The translations under genes were made by a program, and so were the position numbers. Source: Marinobacterium ramblicola (lineage in GTDB: Bacteria; Pseudomonadota; Gammaproteobacteria; Pseudomonadales; Balneatricaceae). Taken from it: a DNA stretch of 64,000 bases. The notes beneath the pieces are model-generated. The model did not search any database, was not told the DNA's origin, and worked only from the letters and a program-made list of their open reading frames with translations. The stretch's first letter is position 1; every line of letters starts with the position of its first letter. The stretch lies in assembly GCF_019084545.1 (NCBI RefSeq), contig NZ_JAHREP010000024.1:20452-84451 (forward strand). Direction: 5' to 3'. This document shows, piece by piece, positions 16,099-26,394 of this stretch.

Positions 16099-16965
16099 AT
16101 GTCCTACAAAAAACTGACCCCGGAAGAGCAGTGGGTCATCATCAACAAGGGTACCGAACGCCCCTTTACCGGCAAGTACAACGAGTTTTTCGAGACCGGT
16201 GTCTACACCTGCAAGCAGTGCGGCGCGCCGCTGTACCGCTCCGAGGACAAGTTTCCGTCCCACTGCGGCTGGCCCAGCTTCGACGACGAGATCGAGGGCG
16301 CAATCCGTCGCGAGGTGGATGCGGATGGACGGCGTACCGAGATCCTCTGCGCCAACTGTGGTGGTCACCTGGGGCATGTGTTCGAGGGCGAGATGCTGAC
16401 CGCGAAGAACGTGCGCCACTGCGTCAACTCCATCTCGATGGATTTCGTCAGCGCTGACGAACTGGCGGCCAACAGGGGCAGTGAGCTGAAGCGCGCTTAC
16501 TTTGCCGGCGGCTGCTTCTGGGGTGTCGAGCATCTGCTGCAGCAGGTGCCGGGCGTGGTATCGGTGGAGTCCGGCTATATGGGTGGCCATGTGGAGAGCC
16601 CGAGCTACCAGCAGGTGTGCGGCAAAACCACCGGCCATCTGGAAACCGTCGAGGTGTTGTACGACCCGGACCAGGTCGATTTCGAGACCCTGGCCAAACT
16701 GTTCTTCGAGATCCACGATCCGACTCAGGACGACGGCCAGGGGCCGGATCTGGGGCCGCAGTATGCCTCGGCGATCTTCGTCAACGATGACCAGGAGCGC
16801 GGCATCGTCGACAAGCTGATCGCTCTGTTGGAGAACAAGGGTTACGACGTGGTCACCCGTGTATTGCCGATGCAGCGGTTCTGGCGTGCCGAGGAGTACC
16901 ACCAGGACTATTACGTCAAAACCGGCAAGACCCCCTACTGCCACCGATACCAGAAGCGGTTCTGA
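16099..16965 (+). CDS. msrBA: Bifunctional methionine sulfoxide reductase MsrB-MsrA
   Basis: 288 residues. Residues 1-125 are MsrB: zinc cysteines C38, C41, C84, C87 and catalytic Cys108 in RHCVNSIS. Residues 130-288 are MsrA with catalytic Cys139 in AGGCFWG and a C-terminal [13 protein letters not shown] block. The fusion repairs both R- and S-sulfoxides of methionine. No signal peptide, so cytosolic. AGGAGG lies just before the start. Its TGA shares a base with the ATG of arfB, so the two are coupled. The B-then-A order is the reverse of the A-then-B fusions found in Haemophilus and Neisseria. Confidence 0.96.
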   Translation: MSYKKLTPEEQWVIINKGTERPFTGKYNEFFETGVYTCKQCGAPLYRSEDKFPSHCGWPSFDDEIEGAIRREVDADGRRTEILCANCGGHLGHVFEGEMLTAKNVRHCVNSISMDFVSADELAANRGSELKRAYFAGGCFWGVEHLLQQVPGVVSVESGYMGGHVESPSYQQVCGKTTGHLETVEVLYDPDQVDFETLAKLFFEIHDPTQDDGQGPDLGPQYASAIFVNDDQERGIVDKLIALLENKGYDVVTRVLPMQRFWRAEEYHQDYYVKTGKTPYCHRYQKRF

Positions 16966-17381
16966 TGCTGGAGATCTCCCACAGCGTGCAGATTCCGGAT
17001 GAGGAGATCGAGCTGACCGCCATCCGCGCCCAGGGGGCGGGCGGTCAGAACGTGAACAAGGTGTCCAGTGCCATCCATCTGCGCTTCGATATTCGTGCCT
17101 CGTCACTGCCCGAGTTCTACAAGGAGCGGCTGCTGGCGCTCTCGGACAGTCGCATCACCCAGGAGGGGGTGGTGGTGATCAAGGCGCAGCAGTTTCGTAC
17201 CCAGGAGAAGAACCGGGCCGATGCGCTTGAGCGCTTGCGCGAGCTGATCCAGAGCGTGGCCAGGGTGCAGAAGGCGCGCCGGGCCACCAAACCGACGCGC
17301 AGCTCGCAGAAGAAACGGATGGACTCGAAGAGCCAGCATGGCAAGACCAAGTCACTGCGTGGCAAGGTGCGTGACTTTTAA
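16965..17381 (+). CDS. arfB: Alternative ribosome-rescue factor ArfB (YaeJ)
   Basis: 138 residues, standard length. The catalytic GGQ is at 26-28 within [11 protein letters not shown], and the C-terminus is a long basic tail ([20 protein letters not shown]...) that inserts into the empty mRNA channel of a stalled ribosome. It hydrolyses peptidyl-tRNA on non-stop complexes. The start overlaps the msrBA stop by one base, linking oxidative protein repair with ribosome rescue in one transcript. Confidence 0.96.
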   Translation: MLEISHSVQIPDEEIELTAIRAQGAGGQNVNKVSSAIHLRFDIRASSLPEFYKERLLALSDSRITQEGVVVIKAQQFRTQEKNRADALERLRELIQSVARVQKARRATKPTRSSQKKRMDSKSQHGKTKSLRGKVRDF

Positions 17382-17443
17382 CCCCTGGCCGGCATTTAAA
17401 ACGGCACAGCTACCCCGCGTTCGTGGAATAGCCGCCGGCAGCA

Positions 17444-19366
17444 TCAGCGGATGTCCAGTCTGTCGGCCGGGGCCGGTCGGCCAACGCCGTAGCCCTGTAC
17501 GTACTGCACCCCGAACGCCTTCAGCTTTTCCAGCGTTTGTCGGTCTTCCACAAACTCGGCGATCATCGGGATGCCGAGGCCGTGGGCGAAGCTGATCACG
17601 GCCGCGACCAGTGCCTGGGCCTTGCTGCTGGAGTGCAGGCGACGCACCAGTTCGCCGTCGATCTTCAGGTAGTCGGCGTCGATCTTCAGCATCTGGTCGA
17701 AGTTGGAGTAGCCGCTACCGAAGTCGTCGATGGCGATGCGGATACCGGCCTGCTTGCAGCGCTGAAGAACCTGCAATACTTCATCCTGATAATCGATCGA
17801 TTCCGATTCGATCACCTCGATAATCACCCGTTCCTCCATGCCGTATTGGGAGACCGAGTGGACCAGGTGGTCCATCGTCTGATGGTCGAGCAGGTCGAAT
17901 CGGGTCAGGTTGATCGCCAGGCTGGACTGACGATTGGAGAACAGCGCAAAGCTTTGCTCGATGATCGCGGTGGTCAGTTGACGGTAGAGGTGGCTCTTGC
18001 GGATCGCCGGCAGGAAGGCATACGGCGTATGGATGGTGCCGTCGGTATCGATCAGCCGCGCCAGCGCTTCGTAGTGGCAGATCTTGCCGGTACGGGTATC
18101 GAGAATCGGCTGAAACCAGGGCACCACACGCCCCTGGCGGAAGGCGTCGTTGACCGTATTGAGCCAATGCAGATTCTTTTTGTAACGCTCCTGCGGCCGC
18201 ATGTCGTCGGTGTACAGCTGCATATCTTTGCCGCTCTTGCGTGCCTGGTCCATCGCTTCGCGCGCATAGTTCAACAGGTCCAGTGCGCGCGGAACCTGCA
18301 GGGCGATACCGGCCCGGGCCGTTACGGTAATCTGACGGTTATCTTCGGCCTCTATGGGCTCGAAGATCGAGTCCAGCAGTTGCTGGGTCAGGTGCATGCT
18401 GCTTTTGGGCTGGGCGGATTCGAGCAGGACGAAATACTCATCCACCTGCGAGCGGAACAGGCGGGCGCCGGACGGCAGCTGGCGGCTGATGGTATCCGCC
18501 ACCTGTACCAATAGCCGATTCCCGGTTTCATAGCCAAACAGCGTGTTGATCGCATGAAACTCGTCCAGATTGATCAGTATGCCGCTGAAGGGCCCCGGCT
18601 GATCCTGCAGTTCATGCTCCATCAGGGCGACTCGAGGCAAGCCGGTGATCCGGTCGTAGTACAGCTCTCTTTCCAGCTCCTGTTCTCGATCGCGCTGCAA
18701 GCGCCGGTACAGCCACAGCAGCGGGTAGAGAGGCAACAGACCTGCGAGCGCGGTAAAGGCGGAGATCTTCAGGCTGTTGATGAACAGCCTGTCGGTGCCA
18801 TCCACCTTGATATCCGCCGCCATGATGTAGCGGGTGCCGTCCGAGCGCTGCGTGGGTACGAAGGCGGAGCGGAAGCTGCCCCACTCGTTGGTATAAACCG
18901 GGGTGAAGATCGGCTCGCCGCTGCTCTTCGCCTCGAACAGCAGATCAGGGGCGGAGCGGTAGGGGTTGTAGAACAGGCTGGGCGTGTGGCGCTCAAGATC
19001 CTCTTGGGTTTCATTGCTGGCAATGAAATAGGCTTTGCCGTCGACCACATCCATAGAGTAGACGTACTCCACCCCAGGCAGATCCTCTACCAGACGGTTC
19101 AGCGATTCTACGATCAGGCGGTAATGCACTTCACCGGGGGCGTGGCTGCGATCGTAAATATCATGGAAGTAGACGCCGATGATGTGACCGCCGGCACGCG
19201 CGGCGGTTAACAGGGTGGAGCGGGTTTGAGCCAGCTGTTCATCGCGGCTGGCGCGAAAACTGAACAGTGTCAGCGCGGATGTGGCGATCAGGTAGAGCAC
19301 GAAAAGGGTGACGAACAGGCCGCGTTCGCTGGCTAGAAACCGATGCTCATGCTTAGGATCCGACAT
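17444..19366 (-). CDS. Membrane sensor with degenerate GGDEF and intact EAL (c-di-GMP phosphodiesterase)
   Basis: 640 residues. Membrane helices at about 16-37 and 201-220 bracket a periplasmic sensor domain. GGDEF region about 235-390 is degenerate: the active site reads SQVDEYF (306-312), so cyclase activity is unlikely. The EAL domain (about 400-640) keeps EALAR (433-437), INLTRF, IEVIES, DDFGSGYS (548-555) and KIDGELV, so c-di-GMP hydrolysis is plausible; AEFVED replaces the usual AEGVE. The degenerate GGDEF may act as a GTP sensor, as in some relatives. It lies 128 bp downstream of a diguanylate cyclase on the same strand. Confidence 0.88.
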   Translation of the reverse strand: MSDPKHEHRFLASERGLFVTLFVLYLIATSALTLFSFRASRDEQLAQTRSTLLTAARAGGHIIGVYFHDIYDRSHAPGEVHYRLIVESLNRLVEDLPGVEYVYSMDVVDGKAYFIASNETQEDLERHTPSLFYNPYRSAPDLLFEAKSSGEPIFTPVYTNEWGSFRSAFVPTQRSDGTRYIMAADIKVDGTDRLFINSLKISAFTALAGLLPLYPLLWLYRRLQRDREQELERELYYDRITGLPRVALMEHELQDQPGPFSGILINLDEFHAINTLFGYETGNRLLVQVADTISRQLPSGARLFRSQVDEYFVLLESAQPKSSMHLTQQLLDSIFEPIEAEDNRQITVTARAGIALQVPRALDLLNYAREAMDQARKSGKDMQLYTDDMRPQERYKKNLHWLNTVNDAFRQGRVVPWFQPILDTRTGKICHYEALARLIDTDGTIHTPYAFLPAIRKSHLYRQLTTAIIEQSFALFSNRQSSLAINLTRFDLLDHQTMDHLVHSVSQYGMEERVIIEVIESESIDYQDEVLQVLQRCKQAGIRIAIDDFGSGYSNFDQMLKIDADYLKIDGELVRRLHSSSKAQALVAAVISFAHGLGIPMIAEFVEDRQTLEKLKAFGVQYVQGYGVGRPAPADRLDIR

Positions 19367-19494
19367 CCATTGACCTTATTGGAGGGCGGTTATTTTGGTT
19401 TGGGGCAGGTACCGGGGCTGCTCGAAGACCTCTGGGTATTCACTGCGCTCCCGCCTATTTAACTGTATGTATATACCTTAGCGCGCCTGGATGG

Positions 19495-21474
19495 CTAGTC
19501 GAGATTCGCCATCTTTTGCAAACCGGGCGGCTCGGAACAGGCCCGGTTACGCCCGCTACTCTTGGCACGGTACATCGCCTGATCCGCCCTTTGCACCATC
19601 GTCACCGGGGAATCATCCTCCGCCAAAAAACTACTGACACCCAGGCTTATGGTGAGATATTCCACCGCAGGGAAGCGCTTCATCTGCACCGATTGCCGCA
19701 GCTTCTCGGCGCAGGCCAGTGCTGAATCACCCGTGGTACCGGGGCAGATGACCATGAACTCTTCCCCACCCCAACGTCCGGCCAGATCGGTGGCGCGGAT
19801 CTGGAGTTGCAGTGCCGTTGCCAGCTCTTTCAATACCGTATCGCCGGCCAGGTGTCCATGTTGGTCGTTGATCGACTTGAAGTGATCCACGTCGAGCAGA
19901 ATGACGGAGAAGGGCGTAGCGTAGCGCTTGGAACGGGCAAACTCCTGCTCCAGCACCTGATCCAGCTTGAGCCGGTTGGCAAGTCCCGTCAGCGGGTCGG
20001 TCGCGGACTGAATCTCCAGTCGCTTGCGGTCGGTGATATCCTCGGACACGGCCCGGTAGCCGGTAATCCTGCCGTCAAAATCGCGAATTGGCTCTATATG
20101 ACTGTGGATCCAGTAGGGGTTGCCCTGTTTGTCGATATTTTTCAGGTCGCCGTCCCAGCTGTTACCGGCACTCAACTGCGCCCATAGTTGAGAGTAAAAC
20201 TCGGGAGGGCGCTCCGGATGGCGCACGATGTTGTGATTTTTACCCAGCAGCTCCTCTTCTGCATGCCCGGTACGGCGGCAAAACGCCTGGCTGGCCGCGG
20301 TTATGTTGCCCTCAAGGTCGGTTTCCGAAATGATCACGTGCTGGTCCACCATCCGCTTCTGCCGGGTCAGCTCGTGGGTGCGTGCTGCGATAATGTTTTT
20401 CAGACGGCTGTTGACCAGCAGCACGGCGAGTACCCCGAGTACCAGTACACCGACCAGTACAAACGCAATATTCAGGTAGTGCAGCGACCTGAGCATCTGC
20501 TCATCTGGATCCCATATCAGGGATTTCAGTGCCTTGTCGGCATGTTGTTTGTTCAGTTTGCCCAGGGATTGGTAGATCTCGGCGATACGATAAAAGCGAC
20601 TGGGGCTGGTATAGCCGATCTCGACCAGGCTGGGGGCGATCATTCGGCGGGTCATCTCGGCTTCGTACTCCAGGTGCTCCCTGGAACTCTGGGGATGATA
20701 GTTGGCGATCAAGGTGCCGATGGTTTCGTTGGGGTGCTCCAGCGCATATTGCCAGCCCTTGATCGAGGCCTGCATAAATCGCTCGGAGCGTTCAGGAGAC
20801 TCGTCGAGGGTTTTGTCGGTAGCGAACAGAATATCGCCGTAGAAATCGATACCGTAGTTGTGCGGATTCAGAATGGTGAAGTCGATACCGAGCTCTCGCA
20901 TACGGAACGGCTGATCGCTGAGGTAGGCGCTCATCGCGTCTACCTTGCCGTCGATGAACGCCTGGCCGCTGAAATCGAGCGGCACATACTCGATATCTTC
21001 CGCCCCAATCCCCGCTTCCTGCAGCATCGCCAGCAAGGGGGTGTCATCCAGTCCCTTCTGGTAGGACACCCGCTTACCGCGCAGTTCTCCCAGGTCGACA
21101 ATGTCGGAAGCGCCGCGGGCGATCAGGACGAGCGGGGAGTGCTGGAAAATCGGCGCCATGACGCGCACCGGTTTCCCGTCTGCACGGTACAACAGCAGTG
21201 CGGAATCAGCGACACCGTAATCGGCCTCGCCGTCGATCACCTGCTGGATGTTGTTGCGTTTGGGGTCGCGTTCGATGATCTCGACGTTAAGTCCCACGTC
21301 GGCATAGAAGCCCTTCTCCTTCGCCATGTAGTACCCGGCGAACTGAAAGGCGTGGAACCATTTGAGCTGCAGCCGAACGGTCTCCAGCGTGCGATCTGCT
21401 GACCTCTCTGCATGGACCAGCCCGCTCAGTAACAGAAAAAGCAGACACAGGCTGTATCTGGTCTTGGTTGGCAC
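19495..21474 (-). CDS. Periplasmic NMT1/THI5-like binding domain fused to PAS and active GGDEF
   Basis: 659 residues from a GTG at 21474 (AGGAG five bases upstream, followed by a clean signal peptide YSLCLLFLLLSGLVHAE); an ATG at 21504 has its site too close. Domains: signal peptide, NMT1/THI5-like solute-binding domain (about 30-260, LQLKWFHAFQFAGYYMAKEKG), a membrane helix (about 333-356), Aer-type PAS (about 380-485, HNIVRHPERPP), GGDEF (about 500-650). The active site is GGEEF with an RATD I-site five residues before it, so an active, product-inhibited diguanylate cyclase is expected. Ligand binding outside should set c-di-GMP output. Confidence 0.9.
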   Translation of the reverse strand: MPTKTRYSLCLLFLLLSGLVHAERSADRTLETVRLQLKWFHAFQFAGYYMAKEKGFYADVGLNVEIIERDPKRNNIQQVIDGEADYGVADSALLLYRADGKPVRVMAPIFQHSPLVLIARGASDIVDLGELRGKRVSYQKGLDDTPLLAMLQEAGIGAEDIEYVPLDFSGQAFIDGKVDAMSAYLSDQPFRMRELGIDFTILNPHNYGIDFYGDILFATDKTLDESPERSERFMQASIKGWQYALEHPNETIGTLIANYHPQSSREHLEYEAEMTRRMIAPSLVEIGYTSPSRFYRIAEIYQSLGKLNKQHADKALKSLIWDPDEQMLRSLHYLNIAFVLVGVLVLGVLAVLLVNSRLKNIIAARTHELTRQKRMVDQHVIISETDLEGNITAASQAFCRRTGHAEEELLGKNHNIVRHPERPPEFYSQLWAQLSAGNSWDGDLKNIDKQGNPYWIHSHIEPIRDFDGRITGYRAVSEDITDRKRLEIQSATDPLTGLANRLKLDQVLEQEFARSKRYATPFSVILLDVDHFKSINDQHGHLAGDTVLKELATALQLQIRATDLAGRWGGEEFMVICPGTTGDSALACAEKLRQSVQMKRFPAVEYLTISLGVSSFLAEDDSPVTMVQRADQAMYRAKSSGRNRACSEPPGLQKMANLD

Positions 21475-21722
21475 ATGAACTCCTCGCGTCTGGTTTCGAT
21501 CCATTGACCCCTCTATCCCGACCTGTGTGCTCTAAGGTAGAGCACAAACCGGTGCGATAGCGCGATTAGGTTTAACGATAGCACCTATCCTCTGATATGA
21601 AACTCATCGTTGTGCTTGCGCAGCAAATACAGGCCAGATGTGGCATACTGCGCACTTTGTGAACGGCAGCTCGCGCAGTCGACACTGCCGCATCCTCCAC
21701 AGTACGAAATCCGGGAACTCTC

Positions 21723-23309
21723 TTGCTTACCACAGCCAACATCACCATGCAGTTCGGCGCCAAGCCGCTGTTCGAAAACATCTCCGTCAAGTTTGGCGAC
21801 GGCAACCGTTACGGCCTGATCGGCGCTAACGGCTGCGGCAAATCCACCTTCATGAAGATCCTCGGCGGCGATCTGGAGCCGAGCAGCGGTAACGTCTCCA
21901 AGGATCCGAACGAGCGTCTGGGCAAGCTGCGTCAGGACCAGTTTGCCTACGAGGCATTCAGCGTCGTCGACACCGTGATCATGGGCCATGAGGAGCTGTG
22001 GGCGATCAAGTCCGAGCGCGATGCGATCTACGCCAAACCCGAAATGACCGAAGCCGACGGCATCCGCGCCGGCGAGCTGGAGGCGGAGTTTGCCGAGATG
22101 GACGGCTACACGGCCGAGTCACGCGCCGGCGAACTGCTGATCGGCGTCGGCATCCCGGTGGAGCAGCACTACGGTCCGATGAGCGAGATAGCACCGGGCT
22201 GGAAGCTGCGTGTGCTGCTGGCCCAGGCGCTGTTCGCCGACCCCGATATCCTGCTGCTCGACGAGCCGACCAACAACCTGGATATCAACACCATCCGCTG
22301 GCTGGAGGGGGTGCTGAACCAGCGCAACTGCACGATGATCATCATCTCGCACGACCGCCACTTCCTGAACAGCGTCTGCACCCATATGGCCGATATCGAC
22401 TACGGCACGCTGAAGGTCTATCCGGGCAACTACGATGACTACATGACCGCCTCCACCCAGGCGCGCGAGCGGATGGTCGCCGACAACGCCAAGAAGAAGG
22501 CACAGATCGCCGACCTGAAATCCTTTGTCAGCCGCTTCTCGGCCAACGCCTCCAAGTCGCGCCAGGCGACCTCGCGGCTGAAGCAGATCGACAAGATCCA
22601 GCTTGAGGAGATCAAGCCCTCGAGCCGCCAGAACCCCTTTATCCGCTTCGATCAGGCGAAGAAGCTGCACCGCACCGCGCTGGAAGTGGAGGGGCTGGCC
22701 AAACACTTCGACGAGGAGCTGTTTTCCGGCCTCAATCTGCACGTGAACGTTGGCGAGCGAATCGCCATCATCGGCCCCAATGGTATCGGCAAGTCGACAC
22801 TGCTCAAATGCCTGGTCGGTGATCTGGAGCCCAACGCCGGTACGGTGAAGTGGTCCGAGAACGCCGAGATCGGCTACTACGCCCAGGACCATGCCCACGA
22901 GTTCGAGGAGAACAAGAACCTCTTCGACTGGATGGCGCAGTGGGGCCAGGAGGGCGACGACGAGCAGGTGATCCGCGGCACCCTGGGGCGGATGCTGTTC
23001 TCGCAGAAGGAGATAGGCAAGTCGGTGAAGGTGATCTCCGGCGGTGAGCAGGGCCGTATGCTGTTCGGCAAGCTGATCCTGCAGAAGCCCAACATCATGC
23101 TGCTCGACGAGCCCACCAACCACCTGGATATGGAATCGATCGAATCGCTGAACCTGGCGCTGGAGAACTACCCGGGCACACTGCTGTTCGTCAGCCACGA
23201 CCGTGAGTTCGTCTCCTCGCTGGCCACGCGCATCATCGAACTGACTCCCACCGGCATCGTCGACTTCCACGGCGATTACGAAGAGTATCTGCGCAGCCAG
23301 GCGCAATAA
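21723..23309 (+). CDS. ybiT: ABC-F family ATPase YbiT
   Basis: 528 residues from a TTG at 21723. Two ABC domains with Walker [10 protein letters not shown] and GPNGIGKST, and two [20 protein letters not shown]alker B sites. The first signature motif is divergent ([10 protein letters not shown]), as in YbiT, and the second is ISGGEQGRM. The linker between the domains is basic ([17 protein letters not shown]). Near-continuous similarity to E. coli YbiT from the first residues fixes the start. ABC-F proteins act on the ribosome, binding the E site and influencing translation; YbiT's exact role is not settled. No membrane domain. Confidence 0.95.
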   Translation: MLTTANITMQFGAKPLFENISVKFGDGNRYGLIGANGCGKSTFMKILGGDLEPSSGNVSKDPNERLGKLRQDQFAYEAFSVVDTVIMGHEELWAIKSERDAIYAKPEMTEADGIRAGELEAEFAEMDGYTAESRAGELLIGVGIPVEQHYGPMSEIAPGWKLRVLLAQALFADPDILLLDEPTNNLDINTIRWLEGVLNQRNCTMIIISHDRHFLNSVCTHMADIDYGTLKVYPGNYDDYMTASTQARERMVADNAKKKAQIADLKSFVSRFSANASKSRQATSRLKQIDKIQLEEIKPSSRQNPFIRFDQAKKLHRTALEVEGLAKHFDEELFSGLNLHVNVGERIAIIGPNGIGKSTLLKCLVGDLEPNAGTVKWSENAEIGYYAQDHAHEFEENKNLFDWMAQWGQEGDDEQVIRGTLGRMLFSQKEIGKSVKVISGGEQGRMLFGKLILQKPNIMLLDEPTNHLDMESIESLNLALENYPGTLLFVSHDREFVSSLATRIIELTPTGIVDFHGDYEEYLRSQAQ

Positions 23310-23325
23310 GCGCGGAAACTTGACC

Positions 23326-24639
23326 ATGAGCAGTTTTACCGATCTGAACCTCTGCCCGGAACTCAACGCCACGCTTGAGTCTCTGGGCTATCGCGAGCCG
23401 ACCCCGATCCAGACCCAGGCGATCCCGCTGGTGCTGGCCGGGCACGACCTGATCGCGCAGGCGCAGACCGGCACCGGCAAGACCGCGGCCTTCGCACTGC
23501 CGATGATCGAGATGCTCAGCAAACAGCCGGTCGATCCGGAGTACCACCAGATCCGTGGCCTGGTGTTGGTGCCGACCCGCGAACTGGCGATCCAGGTCGG
23601 CGACAATACGCTGGAGTACGGCCGCCTGCTCGGCATGCGTGTCACCTCCATCTTCGGCGGTGTACGCTTCGACAACCAGATCCGCAAGATGAAGCGTGGC
23701 GCCGATATCCTCGTTGCCACCCCCGGGCGTCTGCTCGATATGCTGAAGCAGAACAAACTCACGCTTGAGCATCTGCAGATTCTGGTGTTCGACGAAGCGG
23801 ACCGCATGCTCGACCTGGGCTTCATCAACGAGATCAAGGCGCTGCTGGCGTATATGCCGGCGCAGAAGCAGACCCTGCTGTTCTCCGCCACGCTGGATGA
23901 GAGTGTCGAAGCGCTGGCCGATAAGCTACTCGACAATCCGAAGCGGGTCAGCGTTGCCGCCCGCAACGCCAGTGCCGCCACGGTACAGCAGCGCGCCTAT
24001 GCGGTGGATAACCGCGACAAGGCTGACGTGCTCGCCTACCTGATCAACGGTGCACGCTGGCGGCAGACCCTGGTGTTCACCCGTACCAAGCGCCGTGCCG
24101 ACGAGCTGACCGCAAGTCTGCAACACGAGGGCATCGATGCTGCTGCGATCCACGGCGACAAGCACCAGCGCGAGCGTATCGCGGTGCTCAACGCCTTTGC
24201 CGACGGTGAGATCAATGTCCTCGTCGCCACCGACGTCGCCGCCCGTGGCCTGGATATCGACAACCTGCCGCAGGTGGTCAACTACGACCTGCCCAACCAG
24301 CCCCAGGACTACGTCCACCGCATCGGCCGCACCGGCCGCGCCGGACAGAAGGGGCTGGCGGTGTCACTGGTGGCGCCGGAAGAGCGCCGCTTCCTGCAAG
24401 CCATTGCCGAACTGATCAACAAACCCTTGCAGCTTCAGCCGGTGCCTGTGGCGGAAAACGGTAAGCTGATCGAGGGTAAGGCGCTGTCGGAGAAGGGCAG
24501 TGGCGGCAGGTCGAAACCGAAAGCAAAACCGGGAAATGGATTCAAGCAACCTCAGGCGCGCAAAGCTCAATCCCCGCGTGAACCTCAGGAGAAAGCGCCA
24601 GCCAGATCGGCCGGGCGGCGTTCGCTGTTTTCGAAGTAA
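23326..24639 (+). CDS. rhlE: DEAD-box ATP-dependent RNA helicase (RhlE-like)
   Basis: 437 residues. Motifs in order: Q motif GYREPTPIQTQAIP, AQTGTGKT, PTRELAIQV, TPGRLLD, DEADRML, SAT, ARGLDIDNLPQVVNYD and HRIGRTGRAG. The basic, low-complexity C-terminal tail (KPKAKPGNGFKQPQARKAQ) is typical of RhlE and likely binds RNA. Unwinds short RNA duplexes in ribosome assembly or RNA decay. It follows ybiT after 16 bases, so the two may share a transcript devoted to translation. Confidence 0.9.
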   Translation: MSSFTDLNLCPELNATLESLGYREPTPIQTQAIPLVLAGHDLIAQAQTGTGKTAAFALPMIEMLSKQPVDPEYHQIRGLVLVPTRELAIQVGDNTLEYGRLLGMRVTSIFGGVRFDNQIRKMKRGADILVATPGRLLDMLKQNKLTLEHLQILVFDEADRMLDLGFINEIKALLAYMPAQKQTLLFSATLDESVEALADKLLDNPKRVSVAARNASAATVQQRAYAVDNRDKADVLAYLINGARWRQTLVFTRTKRRADELTASLQHEGIDAAAIHGDKHQRERIAVLNAFADGEINVLVATDVAARGLDIDNLPQVVNYDLPNQPQDYVHRIGRTGRAGQKGLAVSLVAPEERRFLQAIAELINKPLQLQPVPVAENGKLIEGKALSEKGSGGRSKPKAKPGNGFKQPQARKAQSPREPQEKAPARSAGRRSLFSK

Positions 24640-24752
24640 CGGGTATATACCGATCTGACCGGTTGCGGATGTTCAGCCGCGTTCCGTACGCCTGTGCTTC
24701 GTTCCAAACGCGACTAGACTTAGATGTCAGGTGTACTTGATTGAGTCAATAA

Positions 24753-25643
24753 ATGGACCGCTATATGACTATTCGGAGCATTATCCTCAGCACCATGCTG
24801 GTCAGTTTTAATCTGTTGGCCGGCAGCGCATTCGCTGAATCGTCTGTCTGGAAAGTCAGCAAGGATAACAACTACTTCTATATCGGCGGCACCATTCACC
24901 TGCTATCGGAACAGGATCATCCACTCCCCGCTGAGTTTGATCTGGCCTATAACGATGCCGGCAAGATTTTTTTCGAAACGGATCTGGCCGCGACAGAAAC
25001 GCCGGAGTTTCAGTCGAAGTTCATCGCCGCAATGACCTATAGCGACGACCGTACCCTGGAGGGCGAGCTTGAGCCGGCGATCTATCGAAAGCTTGAGAAT
25101 TTTATGACTTCACGTCAGATGCCTATCGCTCAGTTTTCGAAATTTCAGCCCTGGGGCGTGTCGCTGATGATCGTTATTTTGGAGTACCAGCGACTGGGGA
25201 TGATGCCGAACTATGGTGTCGATGCGTACTTCAACGGTCGCGCGCTGTCCGATCACAAAAGGATTATGGGGCTGGAAACAGCGGATGAGCAGCTCAACTT
25301 TCTTAAATCGATGGCCGGGATGGACCCGAATGCCGGTATCGAATACACCCTGCGGGATCTGAAGCGGCTGCCCGAGTCTATGGCGGCGATGAAGGAAAGC
25401 TGGCGTAGCGGTGATCTTGATGCACTGGCGGAAAGTGCTTTCATGCTTCAGATGCAGGAGGAGTTTCCGCAGATCTACAACACCATCGTGACAAACAGGA
25501 ACAACGCCTGGATGGCACAGCTGGTCAGGCTGACCGAGGATAGCGCAAAAGAGTTTGTCCTGGTGGGTGCGATGCATCTGTACGGCAAAGAGGGGATATT
25601 AAATCAACTTGCACTACAGGGTTTTACCGTAGAGCAGCTTTAA
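24753..25643 (+). CDS. TraB/GumN family exported protein
   Basis: 296 residues; an ATG four codons in (24765) with GGA upstream may be the true start. A signal peptide ends near LAGSAFAE. The TraB/GumN (PF01963) features are the paired motifs FYIGGTIHLLSEQD near the N-terminus and EFVLVGAMHLYGKEG near the C-terminus, whose His and Glu residues have been proposed to form a metallopeptidase-type site related to Tiki. Presumed periplasmic. Base composition is a little more AT-rich than the neighbours. Substrate unknown. Confidence 0.85.
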   Translation: MDRYMTIRSIILSTMLVSFNLLAGSAFAESSVWKVSKDNNYFYIGGTIHLLSEQDHPLPAEFDLAYNDAGKIFFETDLAATETPEFQSKFIAAMTYSDDRTLEGELEPAIYRKLENFMTSRQMPIAQFSKFQPWGVSLMIVILEYQRLGMMPNYGVDAYFNGRALSDHKRIMGLETADEQLNFLKSMAGMDPNAGIEYTLRDLKRLPESMAAMKESWRSGDLDALAESAFMLQMQEEFPQIYNTIVTNRNNAWMAQLVRLTEDSAKEFVLVGAMHLYGKEGILNQLALQGFTVEQL

Positions 25644-25719
25644 GCATCCGTGCCGCCATCCATCATCAACCTTTGGCGCGTCTGCCTGCAGCGGACAGCC
25701 AACGACTGCAGAGAGTCCC

Positions 25720-26376
25720 ATGACCCAATCATTAAAAATCGATTTCGTCTCCGATGTGGTCTGCCCCTGGTGCGCCATAGGTCTGCATGCACTGCTGCAG
25801 GCGTTGCGGCAGTTGGAGGGTGAGGTCAGCGCGACGATCCGCTTCCATCCTTTCGAGCTGACGCCGGAGATGCCGGCGGAGGGGGAGTTGGTGATCCCCT
25901 ACCTGTGCAGAAAGTACGGCATGGACGAGAGCCAAGTGGCGCGCAATCAGGCCTATATCACCGAGCGTGGCGCCGAACTGGGGTTTCGCTTTGACTTCCG
26001 TACTGACAGCAAGAAGTGGAACACCTTCGACGCTCATCGCCTGCTGCACTGGGCGGCGGAGCAGGGGGCGGATAAGCAACTGGCGTTAAAGCTCGGTTTG
26101 CTGGAGGCCTATTTCTCGCACAACGAGAACCCGGGCGATCGCGCTCTGCTCTGCCGGTTGGCAGAGCAGGCGGGCCTGGACGCAACCGCAGCGGGTGAGG
26201 TGTATGACTCCGGCCGTTACACCGACGAGGTATTGAGCGAGGAGCAACTCTGGGTGCGCCAGGGCGTCAGTTCGGTACCGACGATCCTGTTCAACGAGCG
26301 GTACGCAGTCAGCGGTGGCCAGCCGGTGACGACCTTTATCGGCGTGATCCGCGAGGTGATCGCCAAATCATCCTGA
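25720..26376 (+). CDS. DsbA-family oxidoreductase (FrnE-like)
   Basis: 218 residues with no signal peptide, so cytosolic. A thioredoxin fold with the redox motif CPWC near residue 15 (DVVCPWCAIG) and the cis-Pro region SVPTILFNERYAVSGGQP near the C-terminus. The intervening helical insertion (YITERGAELGFRFDF, FDAHRLLHWAAEQG) is typical of the FrnE/YwbO branch. Role in dithiol-disulfide exchange, perhaps under oxidative stress; substrate unknown. Convergent with the ABC operon to its right. Confidence 0.9.
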   Translation: MTQSLKIDFVSDVVCPWCAIGLHALLQALRQLEGEVSATIRFHPFELTPEMPAEGELVIPYLCRKYGMDESQVARNQAYITERGAELGFRFDFRTDSKKWNTFDAHRLLHWAAEQGADKQLALKLGLLEAYFSHNENPGDRALLCRLAEQAGLDATAAGEVYDSGRYTDEVLSEEQLWVRQGVSSVPTILFNERYAVSGGQPVTTFIGVIREVIAKSS

Positions 26377-26394
26377 ACCGGCCGGTTTTAGCGT

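Noticed and set aside
26375..26387. AACCGGCCGGTT palindrome after the DsbA-like gene as a terminator
   Set aside because: The arms are too short to leave a loop, and only a few T follow; not a convincing hairpin.
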